Assembly: GCF_023347535.1 (NCBI RefSeq)
Contig: NZ_CP094473.1
Location: forward strand, 1,860,001-1,924,000
Source: Faecalibacterium sp. HTF-F
GTDB taxonomy: Bacteria; Bacillota; Clostridia; Oscillospirales; Ruminococcaceae
DNA length: 64,000 nucleotides
Reading direction: 5' to 3'
A model generated the notes under the pieces. The model saw only the letters and a list, made by a program, of their open reading frames with translations. It searched no databases and was not told the origin of the DNA. The position numbers and the translations under genes are program-made. Positions 8,917 to 18,321 of the stretch are shown piece by piece. Numbering within the stretch: position 1 is the stretch's first letter; every line of letters starts with the position of its first letter.

Positions 8917-10599
8917 TTACTTCAGCATCGGCTCAATGGCAGCAGCCAGAGCATCTTTCTGTGCCTGTGCTTCTGCCAGATCCTTACCCAGCGTGGTGAA
9001 GTAGGTCTTGATCTTCGGCTCGGTGCCGGAGGGACGCACCACAACGGTAGCGCCGTTTTCCAGACTGTAGATCAGCACGTTTGCTGCAGGCAGGCCGGTC
9101 TCCTCGGGCTTCTTGTAGTCCGTCACCTTGACCACCTTATGACCGGCCAGCTCAGCGGGCGGTTCATCGCGCAGCTTCTGCATGATGGAAGCCATCTTCT
9201 CCATGCCGGTCAGGCCGGGGAACTCAAAGCTGTCCACCTTGTTCAGGTAGCGGCCATACTGCTTATAGATCTCTTCCAGACGCTGCTTGATGGAGGAACC
9301 GATGCTGCGGTAGTAAGCAGCCATTTCGCAGATCAGCATGGAGCCGATGACAGCATCCTTATCGCGCACATAGGGGCCGGCCAGATAGCCGTAGCTTTCC
9401 TCAAAGCCGAAGATGAAGCGGTCCACCTCACCTGCAGCTTCCAGATTTGCGATCTGGTCGCCGATCCACTTGAAGCCGGTCAGCACGCTGCGCATCTCCA
9501 CGCCGTAATGTGCGGCAATGGCGTCGGCCAGCGGAGTGGACACGATGGACTTGACTGCCACCGGATCCTTGGGCATGGTGCCCTTTTCAATGCGGCCTGC
9601 GCAGATGTAGTCCAGCAGCAGAGCGCCCATTTCGTTGCCGGATACCAGCTCATAGCTGCCATCCGGGCACTTCATGGCGATGCCCACACGGTCCGCATCG
9701 GGGTCGGTGGCCAGCATCAGGTCTGCACCGGTCTTGGTGGCCAGATCCAGACCCAGCTTCAGAGCCTCAAAGATCTCGGGGTTGGGGTAGGAGCAGGTGG
9801 TAAAGTAGCCGTTGGGATACTCCTGCTCGGGCACGATGGTGATGTCGGTGATGCCCATATCGTTCAGCACATGGGTGACCGGCACCAGACCGGAGCCGTT
9901 CAGCGGGCTGTACACCAGCTTCAGGCCGGCAGTCTTGCACAGTCCCGGGCGCACCTGACGAGCCTCAATGGCGTCGTACAGAGCCTTTTTGCAGTCATCG
10001 CCCACAAAGCGGATCAGACCCTGCTCCACGCCCTCAGCAAAGGAAATGTACTTTGCACCGGTGAGCACGTCGGTCTTCTGGATCTCATCGTAGACGATGG
10101 CAGCAGCGTCATCAGTCATCTGGCAGCCGTCCGGGCCGTAGGCCTTATAGCCGTTGTACTTGGCCGGGTTGTGGGATGCCGTGACCATGATACCGGCGTT
10201 GCACTGGTAGTAACGGGTAGCAAAGCTCAGGGCAGGCACGGGCATCAGGGCATCATAAATGCGCACCTTGATGCCGTTTGCAGCCAGAACGCCTGCGGCA
10301 GTCTTGGCAAAAACATCGCTCTTCAGGCGGCTGTCGTAGCTGATGGCCACGGTCTGGGTGCCACCCTGAGTCTTGACCCAGTTTGCCAGACCCTGCGTAG
10401 CCTGACGGACGACATAAATATTCATACGGTTGGTGCCAGCGCCCAGAACGCCGCGCAGACCAGCCGTGCCAAACTTCAGAGCCACCGCAAAGCGGTCCTT
10501 GATCTCTTCGTCATTTCCCTCGATCTTGGCCAGTTCCGGCTTCAGATCTGCATCTTCCAGATCGGCAGCCATCCAGCGCTTATATTCATCCAAATACAT
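8917..10599 (-). CDS. pgcA: Phosphoglucomutase/phosphomannomutase (alpha-D-phosphohexomutase)
   Basis: 560 residues from the ATG at 10599, preceded by AAGGTAAGG; an upstream in-frame ATG has no such site. It interconverts glucose-1-phosphate and glucose-6-phosphate, feeding UDP-glucose, glycogen and wall precursors. The catalytic serine loop TASHNP is at about 140-145, with the metal loop DPDADRVG near 300 and the sugar-binding GFEESYGY near 400. Length fits the PgcA/PGM2 type. It is a single-gene unit with its own promoter and terminator. Confidence 0.92.
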   Translation of the reverse strand: MYLDEYKRWMAADLEDADLKPELAKIEGNDEEIKDRFAVALKFGTAGLRGVLGAGTNRMNIYVVRQATQGLANWVKTQGGTQTVAISYDSRLKSDVFAKTAAGVLAANGIKVRIYDALMPVPALSFATRYYQCNAGIMVTASHNPAKYNGYKAYGPDGCQMTDDAAAIVYDEIQKTDVLTGAKYISFAEGVEQGLIRFVGDDCKKALYDAIEARQVRPGLCKTAGLKLVYSPLNGSGLVPVTHVLNDMGITDITIVPEQEYPNGYFTTCSYPNPEIFEALKLGLDLATKTGADLMLATDPDADRVGIAMKCPDGSYELVSGNEMGALLLDYICAGRIEKGTMPKDPVAVKSIVSTPLADAIAAHYGVEMRSVLTGFKWIGDQIANLEAAGEVDRFIFGFEESYGYLAGPYVRDKDAVIGSMLICEMAAYYRSIGSSIKQRLEEIYKQYGRYLNKVDSFEFPGLTGMEKMASIMQKLRDEPPAELAGHKVVKVTDYKKPEETGLPAANVLIYSLENGATVVVRPSGTEPKIKTYFTTLGKDLAEAQAQKDALAAAIEPMLK

Positions 10600-10642
10600 C
10601 TTGCACACCTTACCTTTTGTAAATTTTTCCGCAAAAAGAAAC

Positions 10643-10693
10643 AGGTTTAACAAAACCTACTTATAATATAAACTCTCTGCGTCCATGTGTCAA
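10643..10693 (-). promoter_or_regulatory. Promoter of pgcA with an adjacent inverted repeat
   Basis: On the minus strand a consensus TTGACA (10688-10693), a 17-base spacer and TATATT (10665-10670). Just downstream, where transcription would start, is the inverted repeat AGGTTT-TGTT-AAACCT (10643-10658). The repeat is placed where a repressor could act, but no regulator can be named. Confidence 0.8.
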
Positions 10694-10721
10694 TTGCGTA
10701 ATCTGCAACAAGATTTGCTGC

Positions 10722-11081
10722 TTAAAACCGGCATAAGGCACAAAAATCCAAATTATCGCCTGCAAAGTCCGGGATCATCCCGGCTGTGCCTGCATTTTCC
10801 AGCAGCTCATAGCTCTGGCCCACATCCGTCAGCACCTCCAGCCACTGCTCCAGACCCACGCTGTTTTCGCACAGGTAGCGCAGCAGCTGCATGGCCCGGG
10901 CAAAGCTGCCCTCGGGCAGACGCACCGCACTGCAGCGCACCCGGCCATCCTGCTCGTGCCGCAGCTCCATCACCACGCCCTGTGCGGACAAAGCTCCGCA
11001 ATAGACAAGGCTGTGGGCATGCTGCAGCCCCTCCAGCTCCGAATATGTATGGATATAGCGGCAGTATTCTTTGTTCATCAT
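10722..11081 (-). CDS. Small DUF6514-like protein
   Basis: 119 residues; no signal peptide or membrane segment. The opening MNKEYCRYIHTYSELEGL and the later LLRYLCENSVGLEQWLEVL resemble the small cytoplasmic family DUF6514, found mainly in Ruminococcaceae and of unknown function. The first ATG sits after GAGAGGAGAG. It lies between comM (divergent) and pgcA (same strand, with its own promoter), so it may be monocistronic. Family naming is from memory of the motif and is tentative. Confidence 0.65.
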   Translation of the reverse strand: MMNKEYCRYIHTYSELEGLQHAHSLVYCGALSAQGVVMELRHEQDGRVRCSAVRLPEGSFARAMQLLRYLCENSVGLEQWLEVLTDVGQSYELLENAGTAGMIPDFAGDNLDFCALCRF

Positions 11082-11107
11082 GGAAAAATTCTCTCCTCTC
11101 TATCGCA

Positions 11108-11136
11108 TTGACATCTTTCCTGCCCTTTACTATAAT
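11108..11136 (+). promoter_or_regulatory. Consensus sigma-A promoter of comM
   Basis: TTGACA (11108-11113), a 17-base spacer and TATAAT (11131-11136): a perfect match in both hexamers. Transcription would start near 11143 with a leader of about 100 bases. The promoter lies partly over the leader of the divergent DUF6514-like gene. Confidence 0.88.
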
Positions 11137-11242
11137 GAATCCAGACATATTTTTGTGTCGAAGTTTGGCATTTTTGTCCATTATTTTCCACTTTTGCCAA
11201 TTCTTTTCCGTTTTGTCACTCATTGGAGCGAGGGAGAGCACC

Positions 11243-12781
11243 ATGTATTCTGTCACCCGAAGCTTTGGTCTGAAGGGCCTGAACGGCTTTGCCGTAGCGG
11301 TAGAAGCCGATGTTTCCGGCGGTCTGCCCGCATTTTCCATCGTAGGTCTGCCGGATTCCGCTGTGCGCGAAAGTGCAGACCGCGTGCGTGCCGCCATCAA
11401 GAATCTGGGGTTCAAGTTCCCGGACCGGCGCATCACCATCAATCTGGCCCCGGCCGATGTCCGCAAGACCGGCCCGGTGTATGATCTGCCCCTGCTGCTT
11501 GCGCTTCTTATTTCCAGCGGCCAGCTGGAGGCCGTCCCGACAGATTCTGCCTTTCTGGGCGAGCTGGCGTTGGACGGCACCCTGCGGCCAGTATCCGGCG
11601 TTCTGCCCATGGCTCTGGCCGCTGCCGAAAGCGGCATCCGTGCTCTGTATGTCCCCGCCGAGAACGCCGCGGAAGCTGCCGAGGCCTGCGCCGATGGAAT
11701 GGCGGTCTACCCCGCCCACACAGCCCGTGAGGTAGTGGATGCGCTGAAGGGAATCTCGTCCCTGTCCCCTGCCGCTGCTGTCCCCTTTGATCCGGCAGAA
11801 GCTTGGGCACAGGTACCGGATTTTGCGGACGTACTGGGCCAGTCTCTGGCGCGGCGGGCCATGGTCATTGCCGCTTCCGGCGGACACAACGTTTTGCTGA
11901 TCGGCGCACCCGGCACTGGCAAATCCATGCTGGCAAAGCGCCTGCCCGGCATCCTGCCGCCGCTCACCCGGGAGGAAGCCGTGGAGACCACCAAGATCTA
12001 CTCCATTGCGGGCCAGCTGCCGCAGGGACATGGGCTCGTCTCTGTACGCCCCTTCCGCAGCCCGCACCACTCAGCCAGTGCCGCAGCGCTGGCTGGCGGC
12101 GGTGCGCAGTTCCGGCCCGGCGAGTGCAGCCTTGCTAACTGCGGCGTGCTGTTTCTGGACGAGCTCCCGGAGTTTTCCCGCGAGAGTCTGGAAGTCCTGC
12201 GCCAGCCTTTGGAGGATGGTCAGATCACGGTCAGCCGCGCGGCAGGCAGCGCCACCTATCCCAGCCATTTCCAGCTGGTAGCAGCCATGAACCCCTGCAA
12301 ATGCGGCTACTACGGACACCCCACCCGGCAGTGCACCTGCTCACCCAGTGCCGTGCGGCAGTACCGCAGCCGGGTGTCCGGCCCGCTGCTGGACCGCATC
12401 GACCTGTGCGTAGAGATGGACCCCATCGCCTTTGACGAGCTGCACACATCGGCTCCCTCCGAGAGCAGCGCCGATCTGCGCAAACAGGTGCTTGCCGCCC
12501 GGGCCATTCAGGCAAAGCGCTATGCCGCCCCGGGTTTTGAGGGCGTGCTCTGCAACGCCCAGCTCACCGCCGGGCAGGTGCGGCGCGTCTGCCGCATGAC
12601 CCCCGCCGCCGAGCGGCTGCTGCGTGCCTCCTACGACGCTTTGGGCCTTTCCGCCCGCGCCCATGACCGCATCCTTCGGGTGGCCCGCACGGTGGCCGAT
12701 CTGGCAGGCAAACAGCTGCTGGATGAGGACTGCGTGCTGGAAGCCCTGCAGTACCGGTCACAGGAAAAAGTAGAAGTATAA
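11243..12781 (+). CDS. comM: YifB/ComM-family Mg-chelatase-like AAA+ ATPase
   Basis: 512 residues from the ATG at 11243, preceded by GAGGGAG; a longer frame upstream has no support. The N-terminal ~180 residues form a Lon-S5-like ChlI fold. The AAA+ module follows with Walker A GAPGTGKS at 221-228 and Walker B GVLFLDELPEF, then a zinc-binding stretch (NPCKCGYYGHP) and a C-terminal Mg-chelatase domain. ComM relatives are hexameric branch-migration helicases that extend integration of donor DNA during transformation. No other competence gene is nearby. Confidence 0.92.
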   Translation: MYSVTRSFGLKGLNGFAVAVEADVSGGLPAFSIVGLPDSAVRESADRVRAAIKNLGFKFPDRRITINLAPADVRKTGPVYDLPLLLALLISSGQLEAVPTDSAFLGELALDGTLRPVSGVLPMALAAAESGIRALYVPAENAAEAAEACADGMAVYPAHTAREVVDALKGISSLSPAAAVPFDPAEAWAQVPDFADVLGQSLARRAMVIAASGGHNVLLIGAPGTGKSMLAKRLPGILPPLTREEAVETTKIYSIAGQLPQGHGLVSVRPFRSPHHSASAAALAGGGAQFRPGECSLANCGVLFLDELPEFSRESLEVLRQPLEDGQITVSRAAGSATYPSHFQLVAAMNPCKCGYYGHPTRQCTCSPSAVRQYRSRVSGPLLDRIDLCVEMDPIAFDELHTSAPSESSADLRKQVLAARAIQAKRYAAPGFEGVLCNAQLTAGQVRRVCRMTPAAERLLRASYDALGLSARAHDRILRVARTVADLAGKQLLDEDCVLEALQYRSQEKVEV

Positions 12782-12856
12782 ATGCCTTTCCGTCTTTGCT
12801 TCGCAGATCCGTCTTCCCCGAAAAGGGAAGGTCTTGTGTGGTTTACCGTTACGCGC

Positions 12857-12918
12857 AAAAAAGCCATCTGTATCTTTCCGAATGCTCAATACGAGCAGAG
12901 GATCACAGATGGCTTTTT
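12857..12918. terminator. Bidirectional terminator between comM and trkH
   Basis: A 14-base outer stem (AAAAAGCCATCTGT against ACAGATGGCTTTTT) encloses a small TGCTC/GAGCA hairpin. U-runs arise on both strands, so it can end comM on plus and trkH on minus. Confidence 0.85.
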
Positions 12919-12929
12919 GTTATCGCTTT

Positions 12930-14369
12930 TTAGAATCTGCGCCACGTATCCGGCAGGAACAGCACCAGCATCGGGAAAATCTCCAGACGGCCGGCCAGCA
13001 TGTCGAAGATCATCACCAGCTTTGCAGGGTTCGTAAAGCTGCCAAAGTTCATCATGGGGCCCACCTGCGCAAGGCCCGGGCCGATGTTGTTCAAGGTAGC
13101 TGCAATGGCTGTGAAGTTCGTCACCATATCAAAGCCATCCAGACTGATGAGCAGGAAGGATACCACGAAGATGAAGAAATACGCGCCCATAAACACATTG
13201 GTGGTGCGGATGGTCTCATGGTTGAGCAGCTTGCCGTCCATGCGGACGGGGGCCACCACCTGCGGGTGCAGCGCCTGCTTGAGCTCCTTGCCCAAGGTCT
13301 TGCCCAGAATGAGGAGGCGGCTCACCTTGATGCCGCCGCCGGTGCTGCCTGCGCAGGCACCAATGAACATGAGCACCACCAGAATTTCTTTGGAGAGGGT
13401 GGGCCACAGGTCAAAATCGCAGCTGGAAAAGCCAGTGGTCGTGATGATGGAGCCCACCTGAAAGGCTGCCTGACGCAGCGCTTCGCCAAAGTTGTTGTAG
13501 ATGCTGTAGATGTTGGCCGTGATGAGGCCCACCGCTGCCAGGATCACCACAAAGTAGCCGCGCACCTCCTCGCTGATGACGCGGTTGAATTTGCGCAGCA
13601 GCAGCAGGAAGTAGGCATTGAAGTTGACGCCGAACAGGATCATGAAAATGGTCACGACCCACTGGATGTAGGGAGAAAAGCTGGTAAAGCTGTCATTCTT
13701 GAAGCCGAAGCCGCCGGTGCCCGCCGTGCCGAAGGCCGTGAGCATGGACTCAAACAGCGGCATGCCGCCCAGCATCAGGAATACCAGCTCCAGCACGGTG
13801 AGTGCAAAATAGATGCCGTACAGGATCTTTGCGGTAGATTGCACCTTGGGCACCAGCTTATCCACCTGAGGGCCAGGGCTTTCCGCCTTCATCAGGTTGA
13901 CGTGGGAGCCGCCGGTCAGGGGCAGCAGCGAGAGCAGGAACACCAGAACGCCCATGCCACCGATCCAGTGGGTGAAGCTGCGCCAGAACAGGATGCCCTT
14001 GGGCAGATCCTCTACCCCGGGCAGGATGCTGGCACCGGTGGTGGTAAAGCCGGACACTGTCTCAAACAGTGCATCCACCGGGTTCGGGATGCAGCCCGTC
14101 ACCACAAACGGAACGGCACCCACGATGGAAATGACGATCCAGCTCAGCGAGGTAGCCGCAAAGCCCTCCCGCATATAGAACACCTTGCTTTGGGGCTTGA
14201 TGCCGCGCAGGGCGTAGCCGATGGCGGCGCTGACTGCCGCCGTGATCAGAAACACGCCCAGCACAAACCATTCGCCGTAGAATCCGCTGGCCGCTGCGGG
14301 CAGCAGCAGCAGCGCGCCTTCGATCATCAGCACATAGCCCAGCAGACGGAAAACGATCGCATAATTCAT
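12930..14369 (-). CDS. trkH: TrkH-family potassium transporter membrane subunit
   Basis: 479 residues, largely hydrophobic with about ten membrane segments. The four pore-loop glycine regions can be followed: GFTTTGASI, GTAGTGGFGF, TTTGFSSCDF and the final loop near NNIGPG. The helix-break segment GACAGSTGGGIKVSR is also present. It forms the potassium (or sodium) channel-like pore gated by the TrkA ring encoded 12 bases upstream. Confidence 0.93.
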   Translation of the reverse strand: MNYAIVFRLLGYVLMIEGALLLLPAAASGFYGEWFVLGVFLITAAVSAAIGYALRGIKPQSKVFYMREGFAATSLSWIVISIVGAVPFVVTGCIPNPVDALFETVSGFTTTGASILPGVEDLPKGILFWRSFTHWIGGMGVLVFLLSLLPLTGGSHVNLMKAESPGPQVDKLVPKVQSTAKILYGIYFALTVLELVFLMLGGMPLFESMLTAFGTAGTGGFGFKNDSFTSFSPYIQWVVTIFMILFGVNFNAYFLLLLRKFNRVISEEVRGYFVVILAAVGLITANIYSIYNNFGEALRQAAFQVGSIITTTGFSSCDFDLWPTLSKEILVVLMFIGACAGSTGGGIKVSRLLILGKTLGKELKQALHPQVVAPVRMDGKLLNHETIRTTNVFMGAYFFIFVVSFLLISLDGFDMVTNFTAIAATLNNIGPGLAQVGPMMNFGSFTNPAKLVMIFDMLAGRLEIFPMLVLFLPDTWRRF

Positions 14370-14381
14370 AGTCTGCCTCCG

Positions 14382-15752
14382 TCAACCCTCTGCGCCCTTA
14401 TCCAGAATATCGCGCAGATCATGCAGGCCATGCTCCAGCGTGACCACGATCACGTTATCGCCCACCTGGATCTGGTCGCCGCCGCGCGGGATCAGGATCT
14501 GATGGCCGCGGGTGATGCAGCACAGCAGCAGGTTCTTTTTCAGGTGCAGCTGGCTCAGGGGGACACCCGTGGCAGCGCTTTCCTCGTGGACGGTAAATTC
14601 CAGCGCTTCCACGCGGTCGTCCAGAATGCGGTACAGCGTCTTGATATTGCTGCCCGCTTCGTTCTGCAGTGCACGCACATACTGCACGATGTAATCGCAG
14701 GTCATGTACTTGGGGTAGACCACGCTGCCCAGATCCAGACCGGCCAGAATATCATCGAACTCCAGACGGTTGACTTTGGTTACCAGCTTGCCCTTGGAGT
14801 GCTTTTTGGCAAACAGGGTCAGCAGCACGTTCTCTTCGTCGATGTTGGTCAGGGCCACAAAAGCTTCGGTGGACTCCATGCCCTCGGACAGCAGGAATTC
14901 GCGGTTGGAGCCGTCCTCGTTCAGGATCTGTGCGCCGGGCAGCTGTTCTGCCAGCTCCATGCAGCGGGCAGGGTCGCGCTCCACGATGCGCACCCGCACA
15001 TGGTTTTCCAGCAATTCCTGACTCAGGTAGAAGGCAATGGCACCGCCGCCCACGATGAAGGCATTGCGCACCGGGCGCACCGGCAGATGGATGCGCTGGA
15101 AGAACTCGTGGGCCTTTTCCTGTGTAGCAAGGAAGGTGACCTGATCGCCGTTCTGCAGCACAAAGTTGCCGTTCGGGATGATGACGCCGCCGCTGCGCTC
15201 CACAGCACACACTAAAATATCGCTCTTCAGGCGGGTGGGGATCTCGCGGATGGCCACACCGTCCAGCCCCTGCTCTGCAGTGAGTGCAAACTTGATCAGC
15301 CGCACACGGCCGTCTGCAAAGGTGTCGATCTTGCTTGCGCCCGGGAAGCGCAGCAGATGGGAGATCTCCTTTGCTGCAGCCATTTCCGGATTGATGATGG
15401 CCGAAATGCCGATCTGCTTTTTGATAAAGTCCAGCTCATGGCTGTAGGACGGGTTACGCACACGGGCGATTGCATGGCAGTGGCCCGCCTTTTTGGCAAA
15501 CATGCAGCACAGCAGATTCAGCTCATCGGAGCCGGTCACGGCAATGAACACATCCGCATCTTCAATGCCGGCCTCTGCCAGCGTGGTGATCGAGGAACCG
15601 TTGCCCACGATACCCAGCACATCATAGCTTTCAGTCAGATGTTCCACACGCGCTTTGTTGGTGTCCACAATGGTCACATTATGGTCTTCCTCACTGAGCT
15701 GCCGCGCCAGCGCAGTGCCAACCTTGCCGCCGCCCACCAGAATGATCTTCAT
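14382..15752 (-). CDS. trkA: TrkA potassium-uptake gating protein with two RCK units
   Basis: 456 residues made of two tandem TrkA_N-TrkA_C halves. The first Rossmann motif is VGGGKVGTALA (5-15) and the second is FIVGGGAIAFYL near residue 234. Such dual-RCK proteins form a cytoplasmic ring that gates TrkH using NAD(H)/ATP. RCK_C domains of the related KtrA bind c-di-AMP, so this gene may link to cdaA/gdpP in this window. It is the first gene of the trkA-trkH operon. Confidence 0.93.
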   Translation of the reverse strand: MKIILVGGGKVGTALARQLSEEDHNVTIVDTNKARVEHLTESYDVLGIVGNGSSITTLAEAGIEDADVFIAVTGSDELNLLCCMFAKKAGHCHAIARVRNPSYSHELDFIKKQIGISAIINPEMAAAKEISHLLRFPGASKIDTFADGRVRLIKFALTAEQGLDGVAIREIPTRLKSDILVCAVERSGGVIIPNGNFVLQNGDQVTFLATQEKAHEFFQRIHLPVRPVRNAFIVGGGAIAFYLSQELLENHVRVRIVERDPARCMELAEQLPGAQILNEDGSNREFLLSEGMESTEAFVALTNIDEENVLLTLFAKKHSKGKLVTKVNRLEFDDILAGLDLGSVVYPKYMTCDYIVQYVRALQNEAGSNIKTLYRILDDRVEALEFTVHEESAATGVPLSQLHLKKNLLLCCITRGHQILIPRGGDQIQVGDNVIVVTLEHGLHDLRDILDKGAEG

Positions 15753-15807
15753 AACAAGTCCTTTCTCTTTCCGCGTCCCTTCTGCCGGGACAGCACAAAT
15801 CCATCAT

Positions 15808-15836
15808 AGTATAGCATATCCCCCGCCAAAGTTCCA
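15808..15836 (-). promoter_or_regulatory. Probable trkA promoter
   Basis: On the minus strand TGGAAC (15831-15836), a 17-base spacer and TATACT (15808-15813). The -10 is good, the -35 matches only three positions of the consensus. Confidence 0.55.
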
Positions 15837-15875
15837 CTGTTTTCCACATTATGCAGCAAAAATGGCAAAATGACG

Positions 15876-15912
15876 CAAAAAAGCCCCGGGGCACAGGCCC
15901 CGGAAGCTTTTT
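15876..15912 (-). terminator. Intrinsic terminator after the pyrimidine-nucleoside phosphorylase gene
   Basis: Stem CCGGGGC/GCCCCGG (15886-15892 with 15897-15903) with a four-base loop, followed on the minus strand by GGCTTTTTT. It starts three bases after the pdp stop. Confidence 0.88.
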
Positions 15913-15914
15913 AA

Positions 15915-17231
15915 TCACATTTCAACGCCGTCCTTTGTCACAAGCGCATATACCAGCGGAGCTTCCTCCGGCTTTTCGGCGCCATACACAAGGCCGCTGC
16001 GGTACTCGGCTGCAGCAGCCTCAAACTTGTCTGCTGCGCCGTAGAAGGTAGCCAGACTCTCGCCCTTCTTTACGTAGTCGCCGCGCTTTTTATGCAGGGT
16101 GATGCCAGCTGCAAAGTCCAGCGGGTCGCCCTTTTTCTGTCGGCCCGCACCCAGCAGCACGCTGGCAGAGCCGATTTTCTCGGCATCGTTCGCCACAATG
16201 TAACCGTCCTGCTCTGCCAGCAGCTCAAAGCTTGCCGCAGGCCGCTCAAACAGGCTGTAGTCGTCCAGCACGCGGGTATCGCCGCCCTGCGCCGCAAACA
16301 TCTCCTTGCACTTTGCAAAGGCAGAGCCGTCGGCAATCGCCGCCTCGGCCATGGCACGGCACTCGGCAGGAGTGCCCTTATCGGCCAGCACCAGCATGTT
16401 GGTCGCCAGCTGCAGGCAGACCTCGGTCAGGTCGGCGGGGCCATGGCCCTTGAGCACATCCATGCTTTCCATGACTTCCAGACTGTTGCCGATGTTATGG
16501 CCCAGCGGGGTGTCCATATCAGTGATCATGGCGGCAACGCGGCGGCCATGGTGGGTACCGATGGAGACCATCAGCTTGGCCAGCTCAATGCTCTGGTCTA
16601 CCGTCTTCATAAAAGCTCCGGTGCCGGTGGTCACATCCAGCAGGATGGCATCCGAGCCGGAAGCCAGCTTTTTGGACATGATGCTGGACGCAATGAGCGG
16701 GATGCAGCTGACGGTTGCGGTCACATCCCGCAGGGCATACATCTTTTTATCGGCAATGGCAATTCCCTCGCTCTGGCCAATGACCGACAGGCCGATCCTG
16801 TTCACCTGCGCAAAGAACTCCTCCTGCGAGAGGGCGGTTTTGGTGCCGGGCACGCTCTCCATCTTATCGATGGTGCCGCCGGTATGGCCAAGGCCCCGGC
16901 CGCTCATCTTGGCGATCTTCACGCCGCAGGCTGCGACGATCGGTGCAATGACCAGTGTGGTCTTGTCGCCCACGCCGCCAGTGGAGTGCTTGTCCACCTT
17001 GATGCCCGGAATGGGCGAAAGATCCACCATCACACCGCTGTGAGCCATCACATCGGTCAGCTCTGCGGTTTCTTCATCGGTCATGCCGCGCAGATAGACA
17101 GCCATCATCCATGCAGCCATCTGGTAATCAGTCACTTCTCCGCTGACATAGCCATTGACGATCTGCTCCAGCTCCTCACGGCTGTGCGTACCGCCGTCAC
17201 GCTTTTTTGCAATCAGATCATAAACGCGCAT
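15915..17231 (-). CDS. pdp: Pyrimidine-nucleoside (thymidine) phosphorylase
   Basis: 438 residues. It splits uridine, thymidine or deoxyuridine with phosphate into base and (deoxy)ribose-1-phosphate. The family signature SGRGLGHTGGTIDKMESVPG is complete, as are the phosphate loop KHSTGGVGDKTTL and the C-terminal hammerhead region (GDYVKKGESL). Length is typical of Bacillus Pdp. It has its own promoter and follows the nucleoside ABC operon, whose terminator lies just upstream, so it belongs to the salvage island but may be separately controlled. Confidence 0.95.
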   Translation of the reverse strand: MRVYDLIAKKRDGGTHSREELEQIVNGYVSGEVTDYQMAAWMMAVYLRGMTDEETAELTDVMAHSGVMVDLSPIPGIKVDKHSTGGVGDKTTLVIAPIVAACGVKIAKMSGRGLGHTGGTIDKMESVPGTKTALSQEEFFAQVNRIGLSVIGQSEGIAIADKKMYALRDVTATVSCIPLIASSIMSKKLASGSDAILLDVTTGTGAFMKTVDQSIELAKLMVSIGTHHGRRVAAMITDMDTPLGHNIGNSLEVMESMDVLKGHGPADLTEVCLQLATNMLVLADKGTPAECRAMAEAAIADGSAFAKCKEMFAAQGGDTRVLDDYSLFERPAASFELLAEQDGYIVANDAEKIGSASVLLGAGRQKKGDPLDFAAGITLHKKRGDYVKKGESLATFYGAADKFEAAAAEYRSGLVYGAEKPEEAPLVYALVTKDGVEM

Positions 17232-17277
17232 CGTATCACGCTCCTCGTTTTTTCAATAGTACGACATTGTAAGATAT

Positions 17278-17305
17278 AGTATAGCAAAATTCCAAACAAA
17301 AGCAA
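17278..17305 (-). promoter_or_regulatory. Promoter of pdp
   Basis: On the minus strand TTGCTT (17300-17305), a 16-base spacer and TATACT (17278-17283), in an AT-rich gap right after the terminator of the upstream operon. The leader is about 40 bases and carries GAGGAG before the start. Confidence 0.7.
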
Positions 17306-17336
17306 GTATCATTCTGTAAACTTTGCCCAATTTTAA

Positions 17337-17378
17337 GTCAAAAAGGGCGCAGCCGCCCGGAAAAGCAGCTGCGCCCTT
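17337..17378 (-). terminator. Terminator of the nucleoside ABC transporter operon
   Basis: A 10-base stem (AAGGGCGCAG with CTGCGCCCTT) and 16-base loop, with TTTTTGA after it on the minus strand. It lies about 25 bases after the last permease gene. Confidence 0.88.
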
Positions 17379-17402
17379 GTTTTGGGATCACGAGTCGTCG
17401 TT

Positions 17403-18320
17403 TTAGCGGGATCCCTTGTCGTAGGGGATGCCCTCTGCCTTGGGTGCCATGCTGTTCTTGGAGGTAAATGCAAGAATGATCATGGACGCCACGAACGGCA
17501 TCATGTTGTAGATGTTGCTGGACCAGTGCAGCTGTGCCAGGAAGGTGGAGTCTGCAATGTTTGCCAGACTCTTGAACACAGCAAAGAACATTGCTGCGCC
17601 AAAGATGTTGAAGGGCTTCCACTGACCAAAGATCATAACAGCCATAGCCAGGAAGCCTGCGCCGGCCACGCCCACTTCAAAGTTCCAGGTCTGCACCGGG
17701 GGCACGATGTAGGCCATGCCGCCGATCGCACCCAGTGCACCGGAAATGACAACACCGGCATAACGCATCTTGTAGACGTTGATACCCACAGAGTCCGCTG
17801 CCTGCGGATGCTCGCCGCAGGCACGCAGGCGCAGGCCAAAGCGGGTCTTGTACAACACCACATAGCTGATGATCAGCAGAATGATGCCCAGCGGCACAAA
17901 AATGCTCAGCTCCAGCCCGCCGATGCTGAACAGGAAGGGCTTGTTGGTGTAGTTCAGCTTTGCACTGCCGCTATCGCTGAAATACTTGGCAATGACCACC
18001 GCGATGGCCGTGGCCAGCAGGTTCAGGGCCGTGCCGCCGATGGTCTGATCCGCCTTCAGGTTGATGGAGGCAAAGGCCAGCAGCAGACTGTACACCATAC
18101 CGGCCAGTGCCGCCACCAGAACAGAGATCAGCACCACGAGGAAGACCGGCATCCCGGCAGGCAGCATGGTCAGGGTGAGAACACCCGCCACACCGCCAAT
18201 GACCATGATGCCTTCCAGTGCGATGTTGATGATGCCGGAGTGCTCACTGAACATACCGCCCAGTGCCACCAGCATCAAAACGATGCCATACAGCAGCGTA
18301 TATTTGATCAGAAGCAGCAT
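17403..18320 (-). CDS. nupQ: Nucleoside ABC transporter permease (NupQ-type)
   Basis: 305 residues with about eight to nine membrane segments; opens with MLLLIKYTLLYGIVLMLVAL and contains HSGIINIALEGIMVIGG, a hallmark of the BmpA/Nup-associated permease family (COG1079). It pairs with the larger permease encoded immediately upstream, with one base between them. Substrate assignment to nucleosides rests on the flanking deoD, cdd and pdp genes. Confidence 0.9.
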   Translation of the reverse strand: MLLLIKYTLLYGIVLMLVALGGMFSEHSGIINIALEGIMVIGGVAGVLTLTMLPAGMPVFLVVLISVLVAALAGMVYSLLLAFASINLKADQTIGGTALNLLATAIAVVIAKYFSDSGSAKLNYTNKPFLFSIGGLELSIFVPLGIILLIISYVVLYKTRFGLRLRACGEHPQAADSVGINVYKMRYAGVVISGALGAIGGMAYIVPPVQTWNFEVGVAGAGFLAMAVMIFGQWKPFNIFGAAMFFAVFKSLANIADSTFLAQLHWSSNIYNMMPFVASMIILAFTSKNSMAPKAEGIPYDKGSR

Positions 18321-18321
18321 A

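Noticed and set aside
11243..12781. Competence locus around comM
   Set aside because: No other competence gene is near; YifB/ComM proteins are widespread in non-competent bacteria.
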